Assembly (NCBI RefSeq): GCF_014640335.1
Contig: NZ_BMGT01000001.1
Coordinates: forward strand, 744,001 to 808,000
DNA from: Edaphobacter dinghuensis
Lineage (GTDB): Bacteria; Acidobacteriota; Terriglobia; Terriglobales; Acidobacteriaceae
Direction of reading: 5' to 3'
Length of the DNA stretch: 64,000 bases
The translations under genes and the position numbers were made by a program. The notes under the pieces were generated by a model. The model had not been told where the DNA came from. It searched no databases and saw nothing but the letters and a program-made list of their open reading frames with translations. This document shows positions 7,623-15,713 of the stretch, in pieces (position 1 is the first letter of the stretch; every line of letters begins with the position of its first letter).

Positions 7623-7948
7623 GCGCCCGACGGTGTGTTGCCCCCGTGGAACTGGCCGAAGTGATGCGCGTGGTTGAGGCTGATGAGCAGCGCGCCGAGG
7701 CCGAGCGCAAGGATGTGGCTTGTTGTGCGCGGATGAAAGTCACCGACGCGTGCGAGCAGTAGATAGGCGACGAGCGCGTTGAAGAATCCCCAGACGACGT
7801 TGACGGTGGAAGAGGAGAGCCCTTTGCCGGGCGGTTTGGCGAAGGGGCTTTGGAAGGGACGTCCCATGGTGCCGGCGGCGAGATGCGGAACGGCGTTTGC
7901 CGCGAAGAGGCCGCCGAAGAAGTAGGCGATAAGCCAGGGCCAGTGCAT
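7619..7948 (-). CDS. Small membrane protein, unknown function
   Basis: The 109-residue product has three hydrophobic segments (WLIAYFFGGLFAANAVPHLA, NVVWGFFNALVAYLLLARV, LALGLGALLISLNHAHHFGQ) and a His-rich end. It is translationally coupled to the MFS gene downstream and lies 19 bases after the isochorismatase-like gene. I recognise no named family. The shared operon suggests a role alongside the exporter; this is inference. Confidence 0.75.
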   Translation of the reverse strand: MHWPWLIAYFFGGLFAANAVPHLAAGTMGRPFQSPFAKPPGKGLSSSTVNVVWGFFNALVAYLLLARVGDFHPRTTSHILALGLGALLISLNHAHHFGQFHGGNTPSGA

Positions 7949-7967
7949 GATTCCTGCTTCTTTCTTT

Positions 7968-8528
7968 TTAGAGTTTTTCGAGCAGCGAGATGATTTCGTT
8001 TGTCGATCCTGTTTCGCCGAGGCGAGGAAAGACGTGGCTGATGCTGTAGTGGTGCGCTTCTTCGCGGAGGTCGGTCATGGCGTCGGTAGCGAGAGTTACG
8101 TTGAATCCCTGCTCGTAGGCCTGGCGGGCGGTTGCCTCGACGCCGGTGGCTGTGGCTACTCCGGTGATGACAACCTGAGTAACGCCGCGTGTCTTGAGCT
8201 GGTGTTCGAGGTCGGTGGTTGCGAATGCACCCCAGCTTCGCTTGGTGACGGTGATGTCGCCGGGTTGCTGATCGAGCTGCGGCAGAAGGTCGGTCCATCC
8301 TTCGGAGAAGGATGCGGTGCTGCGCGGGGCCTGCTCTGTTCGTCCGGGTGCGCGTCCGGCAACGTTGACGAGAACGACGGGAAGGTTCTTTGCGCGGAAG
8401 GTGTTGATGAGTGCGCGGGTGCGGTCGATGATGTCGGCGATGGGATGAATGAAGTCTCCGCTGACGATGCCTTTTTGCAGGTCGATGACGATCAATGCGG
8501 TGTTGGGGTCGAGAGTAGAAAGCTGCAT
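7968..8528 (-). CDS. Isochorismatase-family protein lacking the cysteine nucleophile
   Basis: The 186-residue protein has the isochorismatase-like hydrolase fold: ALIVIDLQKG with Asp16, TVTKRSWGAF with Lys96, and ITGVATATGVEATARQAYEQ, where cysteine hydrolases have CVEATA. Here the nucleophile position (residue 129) is Gly. In nicotinamidase-type enzymes that Cys is essential, while true isochorismatases (PhzD/EntB type) work with Asp and Lys and no Cys. Amidase activity is therefore unlikely; a vinyl-ether hydrolase role or an inactive protein are the options. First gene of the operon with the MFS exporter. Confidence 0.85.
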   Translation of the reverse strand: MQLSTLDPNTALIVIDLQKGIVSGDFIHPIADIIDRTRALINTFRAKNLPVVLVNVAGRAPGRTEQAPRSTASFSEGWTDLLPQLDQQPGDITVTKRSWGAFATTDLEHQLKTRGVTQVVITGVATATGVEATARQAYEQGFNVTLATDAMTDLREEAHHYSISHVFPRLGETGSTNEIISLLEKL

Positions 8529-8581
8529 GGTTTGTTTTCCCTGGAGATAAAGTTGGCGCTGTATGAGCGGGCGTTGTGGGC

Positions 8582-9034
8582 TTAGTCTTCAACGAGGCGC
8601 GTAAGCAGCTCGAGTGCGGTTTGGAGTTTTTCCTGCTCGTGCACGGATAACTTTTGAGAGATGGTGGTGGCGAGCCAGTCCTGCCGCGCGGCGCGGCCCT
8701 CCTGAAGCCACTTCAGGCATTTGGGCGTGAGAGACATTAGAGTCTGCCGTCCGTCGCTGGGATCAGGCGCGCCACGGACAAGGCCGGACTGCTGCAACGG
8801 CGCGACGATGGCGCTCATGGACTGCGGACGCATGCCTTCGAGTCGCGCAAGACTTGAGACTGTGGATGCGCCGTCCTTTTCGAGCCGAAGAATGACGGAG
8901 GCCTGCGACGGCGTCAGATCGTTGGCGCCACCATGCTCGCGCAGGCGCAGCTTGAGCTTGCGGTAGACGGCGCGGAGTTCCGTCGCAAGCGTACGAGTCA
9001 GTTCGGTTTGAGGAGAGGGCTTTCGGTTGCTCAC
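8582..9034 (-). CDS. MarR family transcriptional regulator
   Basis: The 150-residue protein shows the MarR winged helix: LTPSQASVILRLEKDGASTV, SSLARLEGMRPQSMSAIVAP, and the wing RGAPDPSDGRQTLMSLTP with the DxxDGR signature. The start is GTG at 9034. MarR proteins usually repress neighbouring genes and release DNA when they bind phenolic ligands. The likely targets are itself and the downstream isochorismatase-MFS operon on the same strand, through the palindromic site just upstream. Confidence 0.92.
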   Translation of the reverse strand: MSNRKPSPQTELTRTLATELRAVYRKLKLRLREHGGANDLTPSQASVILRLEKDGASTVSSLARLEGMRPQSMSAIVAPLQQSGLVRGAPDPSDGRQTLMSLTPKCLKWLQEGRAARQDWLATTISQKLSVHEQEKLQTALELLTRLVED

Positions 9035-9046
9035 AGGACCAATATC

Positions 9047-9088
9047 GCATATCTACAGTTAGACTGTAAAGTTTAGCTGTAGATATGC
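9047..9088. promoter_or_regulatory. MarR-type operator palindrome
   Basis: Perfect 12-base inverted-repeat arms (GCATATCTACAG at 9047-9058, CTGTAGATATGC at 9077-9088) sit 13 bases upstream of the marR start. Nested inside is a smaller palindrome, TACAGT-TAG-ACTGTA, plus a related half (TACAGCTAAACTTTA on the minus strand), so two overlapping binding sites are possible. Position and symmetry point to MarR autoregulation. Confidence 0.7.
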
Positions 9089-9111
9089 GTGGCGATGTCG
9101 GTGGAAAAAGA

Positions 9112-9146
9112 AAAGGCAGGCACGGAAGCAAGTCCGGCCTGCCTTT
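9112..9146 (-). terminator. Rho-independent terminator after the propeller-like gene
   Basis: A 10-base stem (AAAGGCAGGC with GCCTGCCTTT) with a 15-base loop that itself pairs CGGA/TCCG is followed on the minus strand by TTTTCTTTTT. It lies about 105 bases past the stop of the 9252-10949 gene and insulates marR from it. Confidence 0.8.
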
Positions 9147-9251
9147 AATGAAAACTCCAGCTTAGGCAATTCCACTTCAAAAACAAATTGCTTTATCGCA
9201 GAAGTGGTTAATCGAAAGTTTTCTGACTTTTCCTTGGTGCGATCAGACTGG

Positions 9252-10949
9252 TTAGTACGACGTAACTGGAGTTCCCGGCGTGAACGAAACGCCGCGCAGG
9301 ACCTCTCCGTTGGCAGCGTCGCGAAGATCCGTAAAGGTCTCATGAGCGGCAACCGCGGCGGAGGTATTGCTGAGTCTGTCTGTGATGAGGTAAAGCTTGT
9401 TGGGGTCGGCTCCCTGGTCTCCATTACCGCTAACGGTCGACGAGACAGCCCAGATGACGACGCTGTAACCCTGAATCCGATTACCTACGATCGTTCCAAT
9501 GATATTGCGCAGGCCATCCGTCGCGGGTGCCCATGGAAGATTCGTGCCATCGGTACCGTTGTTGTATCCCGTGGGGAAACCTGCCACGGTGTACGGAGTG
9601 CCCAGATTCAACCCGGTTGTGAGAGTGTAAGCAAGCTGCCACGTCTGAGTGCTGGAGTTGAAAATCCACTTCTGCAGTCCGCCTGTGTTGGTCGGCCCGG
9701 CAGCGTCCGTGTAGCTGTTGCTATTGGGGTCGTATGTGTTGACGCCGTCACCTTCATCGGCCACATAGAGTGTCGTTGCATCGGCGAACCAGAGACCGAA
9801 GGGATAGGCAACAGGATTTGAGGTCTTGTTCGACACCGTGGGAAAGCCCGCGAGAATGCACATGTTGCTCTCCAGACCGGTGGCCGAGTTATACGTTGGT
9901 GCAAGGTTGGTAGTGGGTAGAGGTGCACCGGGGATCGGCAATCCAACGCCGGGAGTAGCGCTGCCGGCAGGGCACGCTTTGCCCGTCGTATCGACAAAAT
10001 ACACGGTGTTCACACCATTGCCTCCGCTGCCCTTCGTTACGTAAAGGACGTTGTTATAGAGGGTCATTCCGCGGAAGTTATCATCCTTACCTACCTTGTC
10101 CGCCGCATCGCCCAGTTGGGTAACGCTGAAGCTGGCCACCGGTGTTGGAAAACCGGGGGTCTGCGAGGACTCGCTTTGGTTCAGGATCGCCGGGATGATC
10201 TGAACGCCAGCGCCGTTGACGACTTGCTTGGGCTCTGGATTGCCGCCGTTACCGGCGTTGCCAACGGTATAGAAGAAGTTGTTGCCGTTGGTGTTGACGT
10301 ACAGAGCGGAACGGCCATTGTTGCCGCTGTAGGCGTTGGTTTCAGTAAAGCTGAACTGGCCTTGTGCGTTCACCGTTGCGACAGCGCGATAGTAGGCTCC
10401 CGGTACGGGATTGGTTGGGTCGATGACTGCCGGGGTGTTGGCGTTTGAGACATCAATTGTGTTGAGCGGGGCCACATAATCCATAAAGGTCAGATAGCTG
10501 CCGTCGGTGGAAAGATGGAGCGACTCTTCCGACTTGGAGCTGAAGCTCGTTACGAGCTGATCGCCCGAAGTCGTAGAGCTGTTGGGAACCTGCATGCTGG
10601 TGATCAGGCTGCCGGTAGGCGTCATCACATCAAGAAAGATGGGAGAAGTGATGCCGAAGCTGGGATCGGAGACGGTGACGTTGTTGAAGACATATGGATA
10701 CGTCCCATCAAGCGCCGCAGTGCCGCAGGTTACCTTGTTTTTGGAGTTGGGGACGCAGCCTGGAGGTAATGTCTGGCCGATCGTGACGGAGTCAGGGGTA
10801 GCGGAATAGACCGAGCGGCTGACGACGATGTTGCCGGGCGTGAAGGTCTGTGCGGACGCGGTGAGGCCAGTGGCCACGGCGCTCAACGCCAGAAGAGTCA
10901 GCGCGCGGCAGGTGATGGCGATTCGAGGTGAAGAGGTAAATCCGTTCAT
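9252..10949 (-). CDS. Large secreted protein, probable beta-propeller, unknown function
   Basis: The 565-residue product has a signal peptide (cleavage near TASAQTF, residue 33) and an Asn/Gly/Thr-rich mature part with repeated WxFADATTLYVADEGDG-like blade motifs (LYNNVLYVTKGSGGNGVNTV, NKLYLITDRLSN). This looks like NHL or SMP-30-type propeller blades. Several cysteines could form disulfides. It appears monocistronic, with a terminator downstream. Substrate or partner cannot be told from sequence. Confidence 0.75.
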   Translation of the reverse strand: MNGFTSSPRIAITCRALTLLALSAVATGLTASAQTFTPGNIVVSRSVYSATPDSVTIGQTLPPGCVPNSKNKVTCGTAALDGTYPYVFNNVTVSDPSFGITSPIFLDVMTPTGSLITSMQVPNSSTTSGDQLVTSFSSKSEESLHLSTDGSYLTFMDYVAPLNTIDVSNANTPAVIDPTNPVPGAYYRAVATVNAQGQFSFTETNAYSGNNGRSALYVNTNGNNFFYTVGNAGNGGNPEPKQVVNGAGVQIIPAILNQSESSQTPGFPTPVASFSVTQLGDAADKVGKDDNFRGMTLYNNVLYVTKGSGGNGVNTVYFVDTTGKACPAGSATPGVGLPIPGAPLPTTNLAPTYNSATGLESNMCILAGFPTVSNKTSNPVAYPFGLWFADATTLYVADEGDGVNTYDPNSNSYTDAAGPTNTGGLQKWIFNSSTQTWQLAYTLTTGLNLGTPYTVAGFPTGYNNGTDGTNLPWAPATDGLRNIIGTIVGNRIQGYSVVIWAVSSTVSGNGDQGADPNKLYLITDRLSNTSAAVAAHETFTDLRDAANGEVLRGVSFTPGTPVTSY

Positions 10950-11083
10950 GAAGTGGCTCCTTACGAACCTGATGTATGGTTCCGCGTGCCTGCGCGGAAA
11001 GCCGATAAAGGTGCCGAGAAAGCGCGAGCCGTAGCCCGCAGCGCTCGGTGTGGTGTTAGCTCGATGTCAACTTTGGCCCGGAT

Positions 11084-11785
11084 TTAGCTGGCGAAAACGG
11101 AACTTCCCAGTCGCTTCCTTCCAACCAACAATCCCAGACCAAGGATTCCCGTCAGCATCAAAACCACCGATCCCGGCTCCGGGACTGGTTGAACATTGAT
11201 GTCGTCAACCATGACCGATCCGTTCTCCGAACCGATGGCAGGATCGCCGACAGATGTGAGGTCGAGGGTGGTGGAGGTGGAAGTTGCGACGAACTCGCCG
11301 GAATAGTCTGTGAACAGTGAGCTATTGCTCGTCATGCCGGGGAAGCCATTGTCTGCGATGCTGCTTGGAGTGCCGGCCACCGTCAATCCATTCGCTGTAA
11401 GCGAAAAGGTATTGGACGAATCGGCGTTGGCCCAGAAGTTCACCACATACGTCTGGCCCACCAGCGTGGAGAGCACCTGCGAAAGCGTGTTCGGCACGTA
11501 AGGATTTGCCAGGGTCAGATTGACCGAGTTGTTGCCGTCATAAACAAACGGATCCTGGGTATCGACGTAGATATTTCCCGCGGTGACGGTCCATGATCCA
11601 CCATCGATGCTCTGCCCTGCATAGTAGATATTGCCGCCGCCTGCCGCCTCAAAGCCGCCATCGACAACAAGGTTGCTTGCATGTGCGGAAGCATCCAGGC
11701 TGAACATGGCGACGAGTGCAACCAGAAGCAGAGGAAGCGATGATTGTTTGAAACGAAATGTCGAGAAAACTGGCCTCAGATTCAT
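11084..11785 (-). CDS. PEP-CTERM sorting domain protein
   Basis: The 233-residue protein has a signal peptide (hydrophobic SLPLLLVALVAMFSLDASAH), a Thr/Ser-rich carbohydrate-binding-like domain (NLVVDGGFEAAGG, as in DUF642-type modules), and the C-terminal anchor VPEPGSVVLMLTGILGLGLL followed by VGRKR. The PEP motif, helix and basic tail target it to exosortase for cell-surface sorting or release. No exosortase gene is in the window. The start at 11785 has a GAGGGA Shine-Dalgarno; the upstream in-frame ATG would add an unrelated segment. Confidence 0.88.
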   Translation of the reverse strand: MNLRPVFSTFRFKQSSLPLLLVALVAMFSLDASAHASNLVVDGGFEAAGGGNIYYAGQSIDGGSWTVTAGNIYVDTQDPFVYDGNNSVNLTLANPYVPNTLSQVLSTLVGQTYVVNFWANADSSNTFSLTANGLTVAGTPSSIADNGFPGMTSNSSLFTDYSGEFVATSTSTTLDLTSVGDPAIGSENGSVMVDDINVQPVPEPGSVVLMLTGILGLGLLVGRKRLGSSVFAS

Positions 11786-11858
11786 TCTTAGTCCCTCTTT
11801 TAAGTGAATTGTCAATACCACCAAAGTGGAACATGTGTATATGGACCTGCTGATTAAA

Positions 11859-11880
11859 CTCTCGAGAAATTTCTCGAGAG
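11859..11880. promoter_or_regulatory. Perfect 22-bp palindrome upstream of the PEP-CTERM gene
   Basis: Two 11-base halves (CTCTCGAGAAA and its complement) meet with no spacer. The palindrome lies 73 bases before the PEP-CTERM start and just past the end of the mocR gene. It is a likely operator for a dimeric regulator; as a hairpin it has no loop and no T-run, so a terminator is less likely. Confidence 0.5.
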
Positions 11881-11907
11881 CGGTGCTATGCAAGTCTTTG
11901 CAAGTGG

Positions 11908-13362
11908 TTAGCTTAATGCCTTTGCGAGTCGAATGAGCCCCTGCCGTATCGCAAGTTCGTTGAATCCGCCAAAGCCGAGGAGCAATGCATTCGGATCAGG
12001 GCGTTTCAGGGTGCAGCGGTCGACGCCGAGAACCTCAATGCCTTGAGCCGCTGCCAACTTTTCTGCTTGTCGTGAAGTCATTCCATTCCTGAGGTAGCCG
12101 ATGGTATAGAGGCCAGCCCTGACGTTCGAGATCTCAAGCAGTCCATCAAGATGTTGCGTGGTACCTTCCATGAGGATTGCGAGGCGCTCCGCGTACAGAT
12201 TCCGCATTCTCCGCAGATGACGCGCCAAATGCCCATCAACGATGAAGTCGTGGAGCACCGCCTGATCAAAGGACGAATTACGGAAATCGGTTCGGTAACG
12301 GAAGCCGAGAAAGAAATCTACTAACGACGGGGGCAATACGACGTAGCCGACGCGCAAGGCCGGGAAGAGCGTCTTGCTGAATGATCCGATGAAGATAACG
12401 CTTGAGTGATGGTCGAGACTTTGCAGGGCAGGTAGAGGCGGGCCCTCAAACCTGTATTCGCTGTCATAGTCGTCTTCGATAATAAAAGCGCCGGTGCGTG
12501 AGGCCCAGCGAAGAAGGGCCATGCGCCGCTCGAGCGACATCGTTACGCCTAACGGGAATTGGTGAGCCGGTGTTACGTACGCGCCTTTCGCATCGGGACA
12601 GATTTTAATTCCGGCGGAGACGGACAGCCCTTCATCATCGACCGGTACAGGGATCGTCCTGGCTCCGGTATTGTCGAACGCGATCCTGGCCCCGAAGTAT
12701 CCGGGGTCCTCCATCCATATCGGATCGCTCTTTTTCAAGAGCAGCCGTGCCAACAGGTCGAGCGCCTGTTGTATTCCGGAGACGATGACGATTTGTTCCG
12801 CAGTGCATCGTACCCCGCGCGAGGTGCGTAAATACTCGGCGATTGCATCGCGCAAGGGGCCATACCCGCCCCGGTCGGCCTCTTTCTTTAGCCATGTCCT
12901 GAAATTACGTGCCCGGTCTGCGGCAATACGTCCCCAGACCTCGGAGGGAAATTCGCTGATGGCTGGAACCCCAATTCGAAAGGGGCGGATCCCTTCAATA
13001 AAAGCCAGGTCGACCCAGGGTTGCGGCCGTTTATATGCCGAGATGACGCTGCGAATGTATGCCGGTGTTCTGGTTGTCTGGCGGGGCGGCCGGGGCGTCT
13101 CCACATGATTGACCCATGTACCGAATCCGACGCGGGAGGTGACATAGCCCTCGGCTTGTAAACGCTCGAGAACGCTGACGACGGTTCCCCGGGAGAGTTC
13201 GTACTGGCTGGCGAAGTCTCTGGACGCGGGCAGCCTGGCGCCGGGTGCGAGCCGACCGTCAAGGATGGCAGAGCGCAGTTCGCCGTATAACCAGTTGGTC
13301 AGGGTCTGATGGCGCGACCGGCTTTTGAGCGTGAGCTCGAATGAGCTAATGGCTTTTGGCAT
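11908..13362 (-). CDS. MocR/PdxR-type regulator (GntR HTH plus aminotransferase fold)
   Basis: The 484-residue protein has an N-terminal GntR winged helix (residues about 15-85: LRSAILDGRLAPGARLPASR, YELSRGTVVSVLERL) and a fold-type I aminotransferase domain (about 115-480). PLP-binding features are present: IIEDDYDSEYRFEG and GSFSKTLFPALRVGY with Lys330 as the Schiff-base lysine. MocR proteins sense PLP or amino-compound ligands. It is divergent from the membrane protein at 13504, its probable target, with paired direct repeats between them. Confidence 0.9.
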   Translation of the reverse strand: MPKAISSFELTLKSRSRHQTLTNWLYGELRSAILDGRLAPGARLPASRDFASQYELSRGTVVSVLERLQAEGYVTSRVGFGTWVNHVETPRPPRQTTRTPAYIRSVISAYKRPQPWVDLAFIEGIRPFRIGVPAISEFPSEVWGRIAADRARNFRTWLKKEADRGGYGPLRDAIAEYLRTSRGVRCTAEQIVIVSGIQQALDLLARLLLKKSDPIWMEDPGYFGARIAFDNTGARTIPVPVDDEGLSVSAGIKICPDAKGAYVTPAHQFPLGVTMSLERRMALLRWASRTGAFIIEDDYDSEYRFEGPPLPALQSLDHHSSVIFIGSFSKTLFPALRVGYVVLPPSLVDFFLGFRYRTDFRNSSFDQAVLHDFIVDGHLARHLRRMRNLYAERLAILMEGTTQHLDGLLEISNVRAGLYTIGYLRNGMTSRQAEKLAAAQGIEVLGVDRCTLKRPDPNALLLGFGGFNELAIRQGLIRLAKALS

Positions 13363-13365
13363 CTC

Positions 13366-13400
13366 AAATGGTCCAATAAATTTAGCGAAAATGGCTCTAT
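13366..13400. promoter_or_regulatory. Paired direct repeats, candidate MocR binding sites
   Basis: AAATGGTCCAAT (13366-13377) and AAATGGCTCTAT (13389-13400) are direct repeats offset by 23 bases, about two helical turns, starting four bases from the mocR ATG. MocR/PdxR regulators typically bind two or more same-orientation repeats in the divergent intergenic region, so repression of mocR and control of the 13504 gene are expected. Confidence 0.55.
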
Positions 13401-13503
13401 TCGATGTACCACGGCTGCCATAGTATCAGTTCTGAAATTGAGAAGTGCATGGATTGTCATTGGGCTCCGGCTTCTCGCTGAGCGACTTATGGGAGATCAA
13501 CAG

Positions 13504-14334
13504 ATGAAAGCTGGAGTTTGGTTTTATGGCGTGGGCACCGTTCTCACCGGCATTCTGGATATCGCCTGGGGTGCATTCGATCCCTCTCATCAACCCATCC
13601 AAGCGCTGGGCAAGAATGTTCCTGGTCAACACATGCTGGCCTATGTCGCGGGTATCTGGCTGATTGCGGCGGGGCTTGCAATCCTGTGGCGGCGCAGCGC
13701 AAGGATTGGCGCCGTGGCATGCGGCATCATCTACTTGATTTTTGCGGCATTGTGGCTGCCTCGGTACTATGGCGGGATTCATGTGCTTGGCTGGCGACTC
13801 GATGTGATCATAGGTATCTCTTTCGGGTTTGCTCAACAGGTAATGCTGGCCGCTCCGGCAGCAATCATTTATGCGTCCACTACGTCGCCGGATTCCCGGT
13901 TGCAAAAGAGAGCAGCTGTCGTTGCACGCTGGATGTTGGGATTGCCTCCTGTCATCTTCGGCTTATTTCACCTTACGAGCATTCACCTCTTCGCGAGGAT
14001 CGTTCCGCATTGGATGGGGTTTGGGATTTTTTGGGCTGGGCTGACCGGAGTCGCTTTCTTCCTGGCAGGGTGTGCAATTTGCTCGGGAGTTATGGATGTT
14101 CCGGCGGCCAGGCTTCTTGCGTTGATGCTGTTGCTGTTTGAAGGCCTTGTAGAGATACCTCCTATTTTTATTCGATCGCACAATCAGGCGACGTGGGGTG
14201 CTGCTGTCTACAACCTGGTTGCGATAGGGGCATGCTGGATATTCGCCGAGTTTCTCGTAAGCCGCGCAGATGCGGAACGAATCGATCCGGCGGAGAATGT
14301 CACCATGTCACGCGCCGATCCTATGGTTGCGTGA
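13504..14334 (+). CDS. Multi-pass membrane protein, MocR-linked
   Basis: The 276-residue product has about eight hydrophobic segments, for example VWFYGVGTVLTGILDIAWGA, MLAYVAGIWLIAAGLAIL, and GIFWAGLTGVAFFLAGCAIC. It has a soluble C-terminus. I chose the ATG at 13504 because it follows GGGAGATCA; the longer upstream frame has no ribosome site. It vaguely resembles DoxX-type membrane proteins but I do not assign a family with confidence. Divergence from mocR suggests it is the regulated gene. Confidence 0.75.
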   Translation: MKAGVWFYGVGTVLTGILDIAWGAFDPSHQPIQALGKNVPGQHMLAYVAGIWLIAAGLAILWRRSARIGAVACGIIYLIFAALWLPRYYGGIHVLGWRLDVIIGISFGFAQQVMLAAPAAIIYASTTSPDSRLQKRAAVVARWMLGLPPVIFGLFHLTSIHLFARIVPHWMGFGIFWAGLTGVAFFLAGCAICSGVMDVPAARLLALMLLLFEGLVEIPPIFIRSHNQATWGAAVYNLVAIGACWIFAEFLVSRADAERIDPAENVTMSRADPMVA

Positions 14335-14400
14335 TTCAGTTGCAATGATGGGTATGGTGTCTTTCTCTTCACGCGGCCCTGGGCTGCGAGGTAATCATCT

Positions 14401-15333
14401 CTACTTCGAGGCTGGAATGGCTGCGAGCTTGCTTGGCCTCAGAATCCACATGATCTGATCGATGCCCTTTTCGGAGGCGTCGATGGTTGCGAATGCGACG
14501 GGGACGCCGTCGCGCGAGATGAGGATTGATGCCTGGCCATTGGCTTCGATCTGTGTAAGCGTGATGCCGGTCCAGAAGTGCGAAGCGAAAGAGGCGATAA
14601 ATTTGGCGACGCGCTGGCGGCCGGAGACGGGAGCGCGCGCGGCGGTACGCACGACGCCACCACCGTCGGAGTAAGAGACGACGTCTTCTGCGAAGAGGCC
14701 TTCGAGGGTGGCGAGGTCTCCCTTTTGCGCGGCGGCGATGAAGACGGTGAGGAGGCGTTGCCGCTCTGCGGAGCTGGCGGGAGTGCGACGTCCTTCGACG
14801 ATGTGCTTGCGCGCGCGGGAGACGAGCTGACGGGCGTTTGCTTCTTCCATCTGCAGAATGTCCGCGATCTGGCGATAGGAGTAGTCGAAGGCCTCGCGCA
14901 GAACATAGGCGGCGCGTTCGGTGGGAGAGAGCTTTTCGAGCAGCAGCAGGATGGCGAACCCGAGTGCTTCGCTGCGCTCGGCGCCTAAGGATGGATCGCT
15001 GCTGGTGTCGACGGGTTCGGGGAGCCAGGGGCCGACGTAGCTCTCGCGGCGGGCGCGGGCGCTCTGCGCGAAGTTGATGCACATGCGTGTCGTTGTCGTG
15101 GCTAGGAATGCGGATGGGCTTTCGACTACGCTGCGATCGGTGGCCTGCCATCGCAGCCAGACATCCTGCACGATGTCTTCGGCCTCTGCGGCGCTGCCGA
15201 GCATGCGATAGGCGATGCCGAAGAGGCGTGGACGTGCTTCGGCAAAGGCGCTGAGGCCGTCGTCGTATGCGCTGGCCTCTGCACTCGACCGAACAGGCGG
15301 AGATGGTCTCTCTTCTGCCATTGCGATGGTCAT
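14401..15333 (-). CDS. ECF sigma factor, ECF41 group with SnoaL-like C-terminal domain
   Basis: The 310-residue protein has region 2 (ARPRLFGIAYRMLGSAAEAE, DIVQDVWLRW), region 4 (LSPTERAAYVLREAFDYSYR, QIADILQMEEANARQLVSRA) and a C-terminal NTF2/SnoaL-like domain (about 195-305). The domain has the group's conserved glycine motif as YSDGGGVV, a variant of DGGGKV. In ECF41 this tail takes the place of an anti-sigma factor. No anti-sigma gene is present. It lies 44 bases downstream of a small acidic ORF and is probably co-transcribed with it. Confidence 0.92.
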   Translation of the reverse strand: MTIAMAEERPSPPVRSSAEASAYDDGLSAFAEARPRLFGIAYRMLGSAAEAEDIVQDVWLRWQATDRSVVESPSAFLATTTTRMCINFAQSARARRESYVGPWLPEPVDTSSDPSLGAERSEALGFAILLLLEKLSPTERAAYVLREAFDYSYRQIADILQMEEANARQLVSRARKHIVEGRRTPASSAERQRLLTVFIAAAQKGDLATLEGLFAEDVVSYSDGGGVVRTAARAPVSGRQRVAKFIASFASHFWTGITLTQIEANGQASILISRDGVPVAFATIDASEKGIDQIMWILRPSKLAAIPASK

Positions 15334-15377
15334 AGTCTACCGTGCTCCATCGTGGCGGATCGAGAGTTAACGAAAGC

Positions 15378-15617
15378 TCAAATTGATCGGAGCATTGCTT
15401 CGACTATCTCTTGACTGAGTGGAGGATCGTCGCAGTTGCCGGTGCTCCGTGTTGCGATGGCTTGTTGTTCATTGATGCTCTCAGGTTGAGGTGGGCCTGA
15501 ATTTGGATACAGATCGTCGCACTCCAGGATCAGGCGGAGTTCTTCTTCGGTCTCTTCGAGGTATATCTCTTCCTGGCTGGCCTGCTCTTCGTAGTAGTCG
15601 TCGTTGTATGTGTCCAT
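15378..15617 (-). CDS. Small highly acidic protein co-transcribed with ECF41
   Basis: The 79-residue product is very rich in Glu and Asp in its first half (YNDDYYEEQASQEEIYLEET) and has two cysteines (LILECDDLYPN and STGNCDDPPL). No domain is recognised. A GGGGAGAT ribosome site precedes the ATG, and an ECF41-type promoter reads directly into it, which supports its reality. The position between promoter and sigma gene suggests a regulatory partner or a DNA-mimic-like role; that is speculation. Confidence 0.6.
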   Translation of the reverse strand: MDTYNDDYYEEQASQEEIYLEETEEELRLILECDDLYPNSGPPQPESINEQQAIATRSTGNCDDPPLSQEIVEAMLRSI

Positions 15618-15654
15618 CGCTGTGATCTCCCCTGTTGCTGCGCTTGTTCGCTAA

Positions 15655-15681
15655 GACCAGATGGCGCCGTGTTTTGTGACA
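15655..15681 (-). promoter_or_regulatory. ECF41-type promoter reading into the acidic ORF and sigma gene
   Basis: On the minus strand TGTCACA (15681-15675) is followed after exactly 16 bases by GGTC (15658-15655), extended as GGTCTTAGCG. The ECF41 consensus is TGTCACA-N16-CGTC, so the -35 is perfect and the -10 differs at one base. It would drive the acidic ORF and, through it, the sigma gene, giving autoregulation. Confidence 0.75.
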
Positions 15682-15713
15682 GGTTTTGGAAAATTTCTTT
15701 TTTTGAGTGCTCG

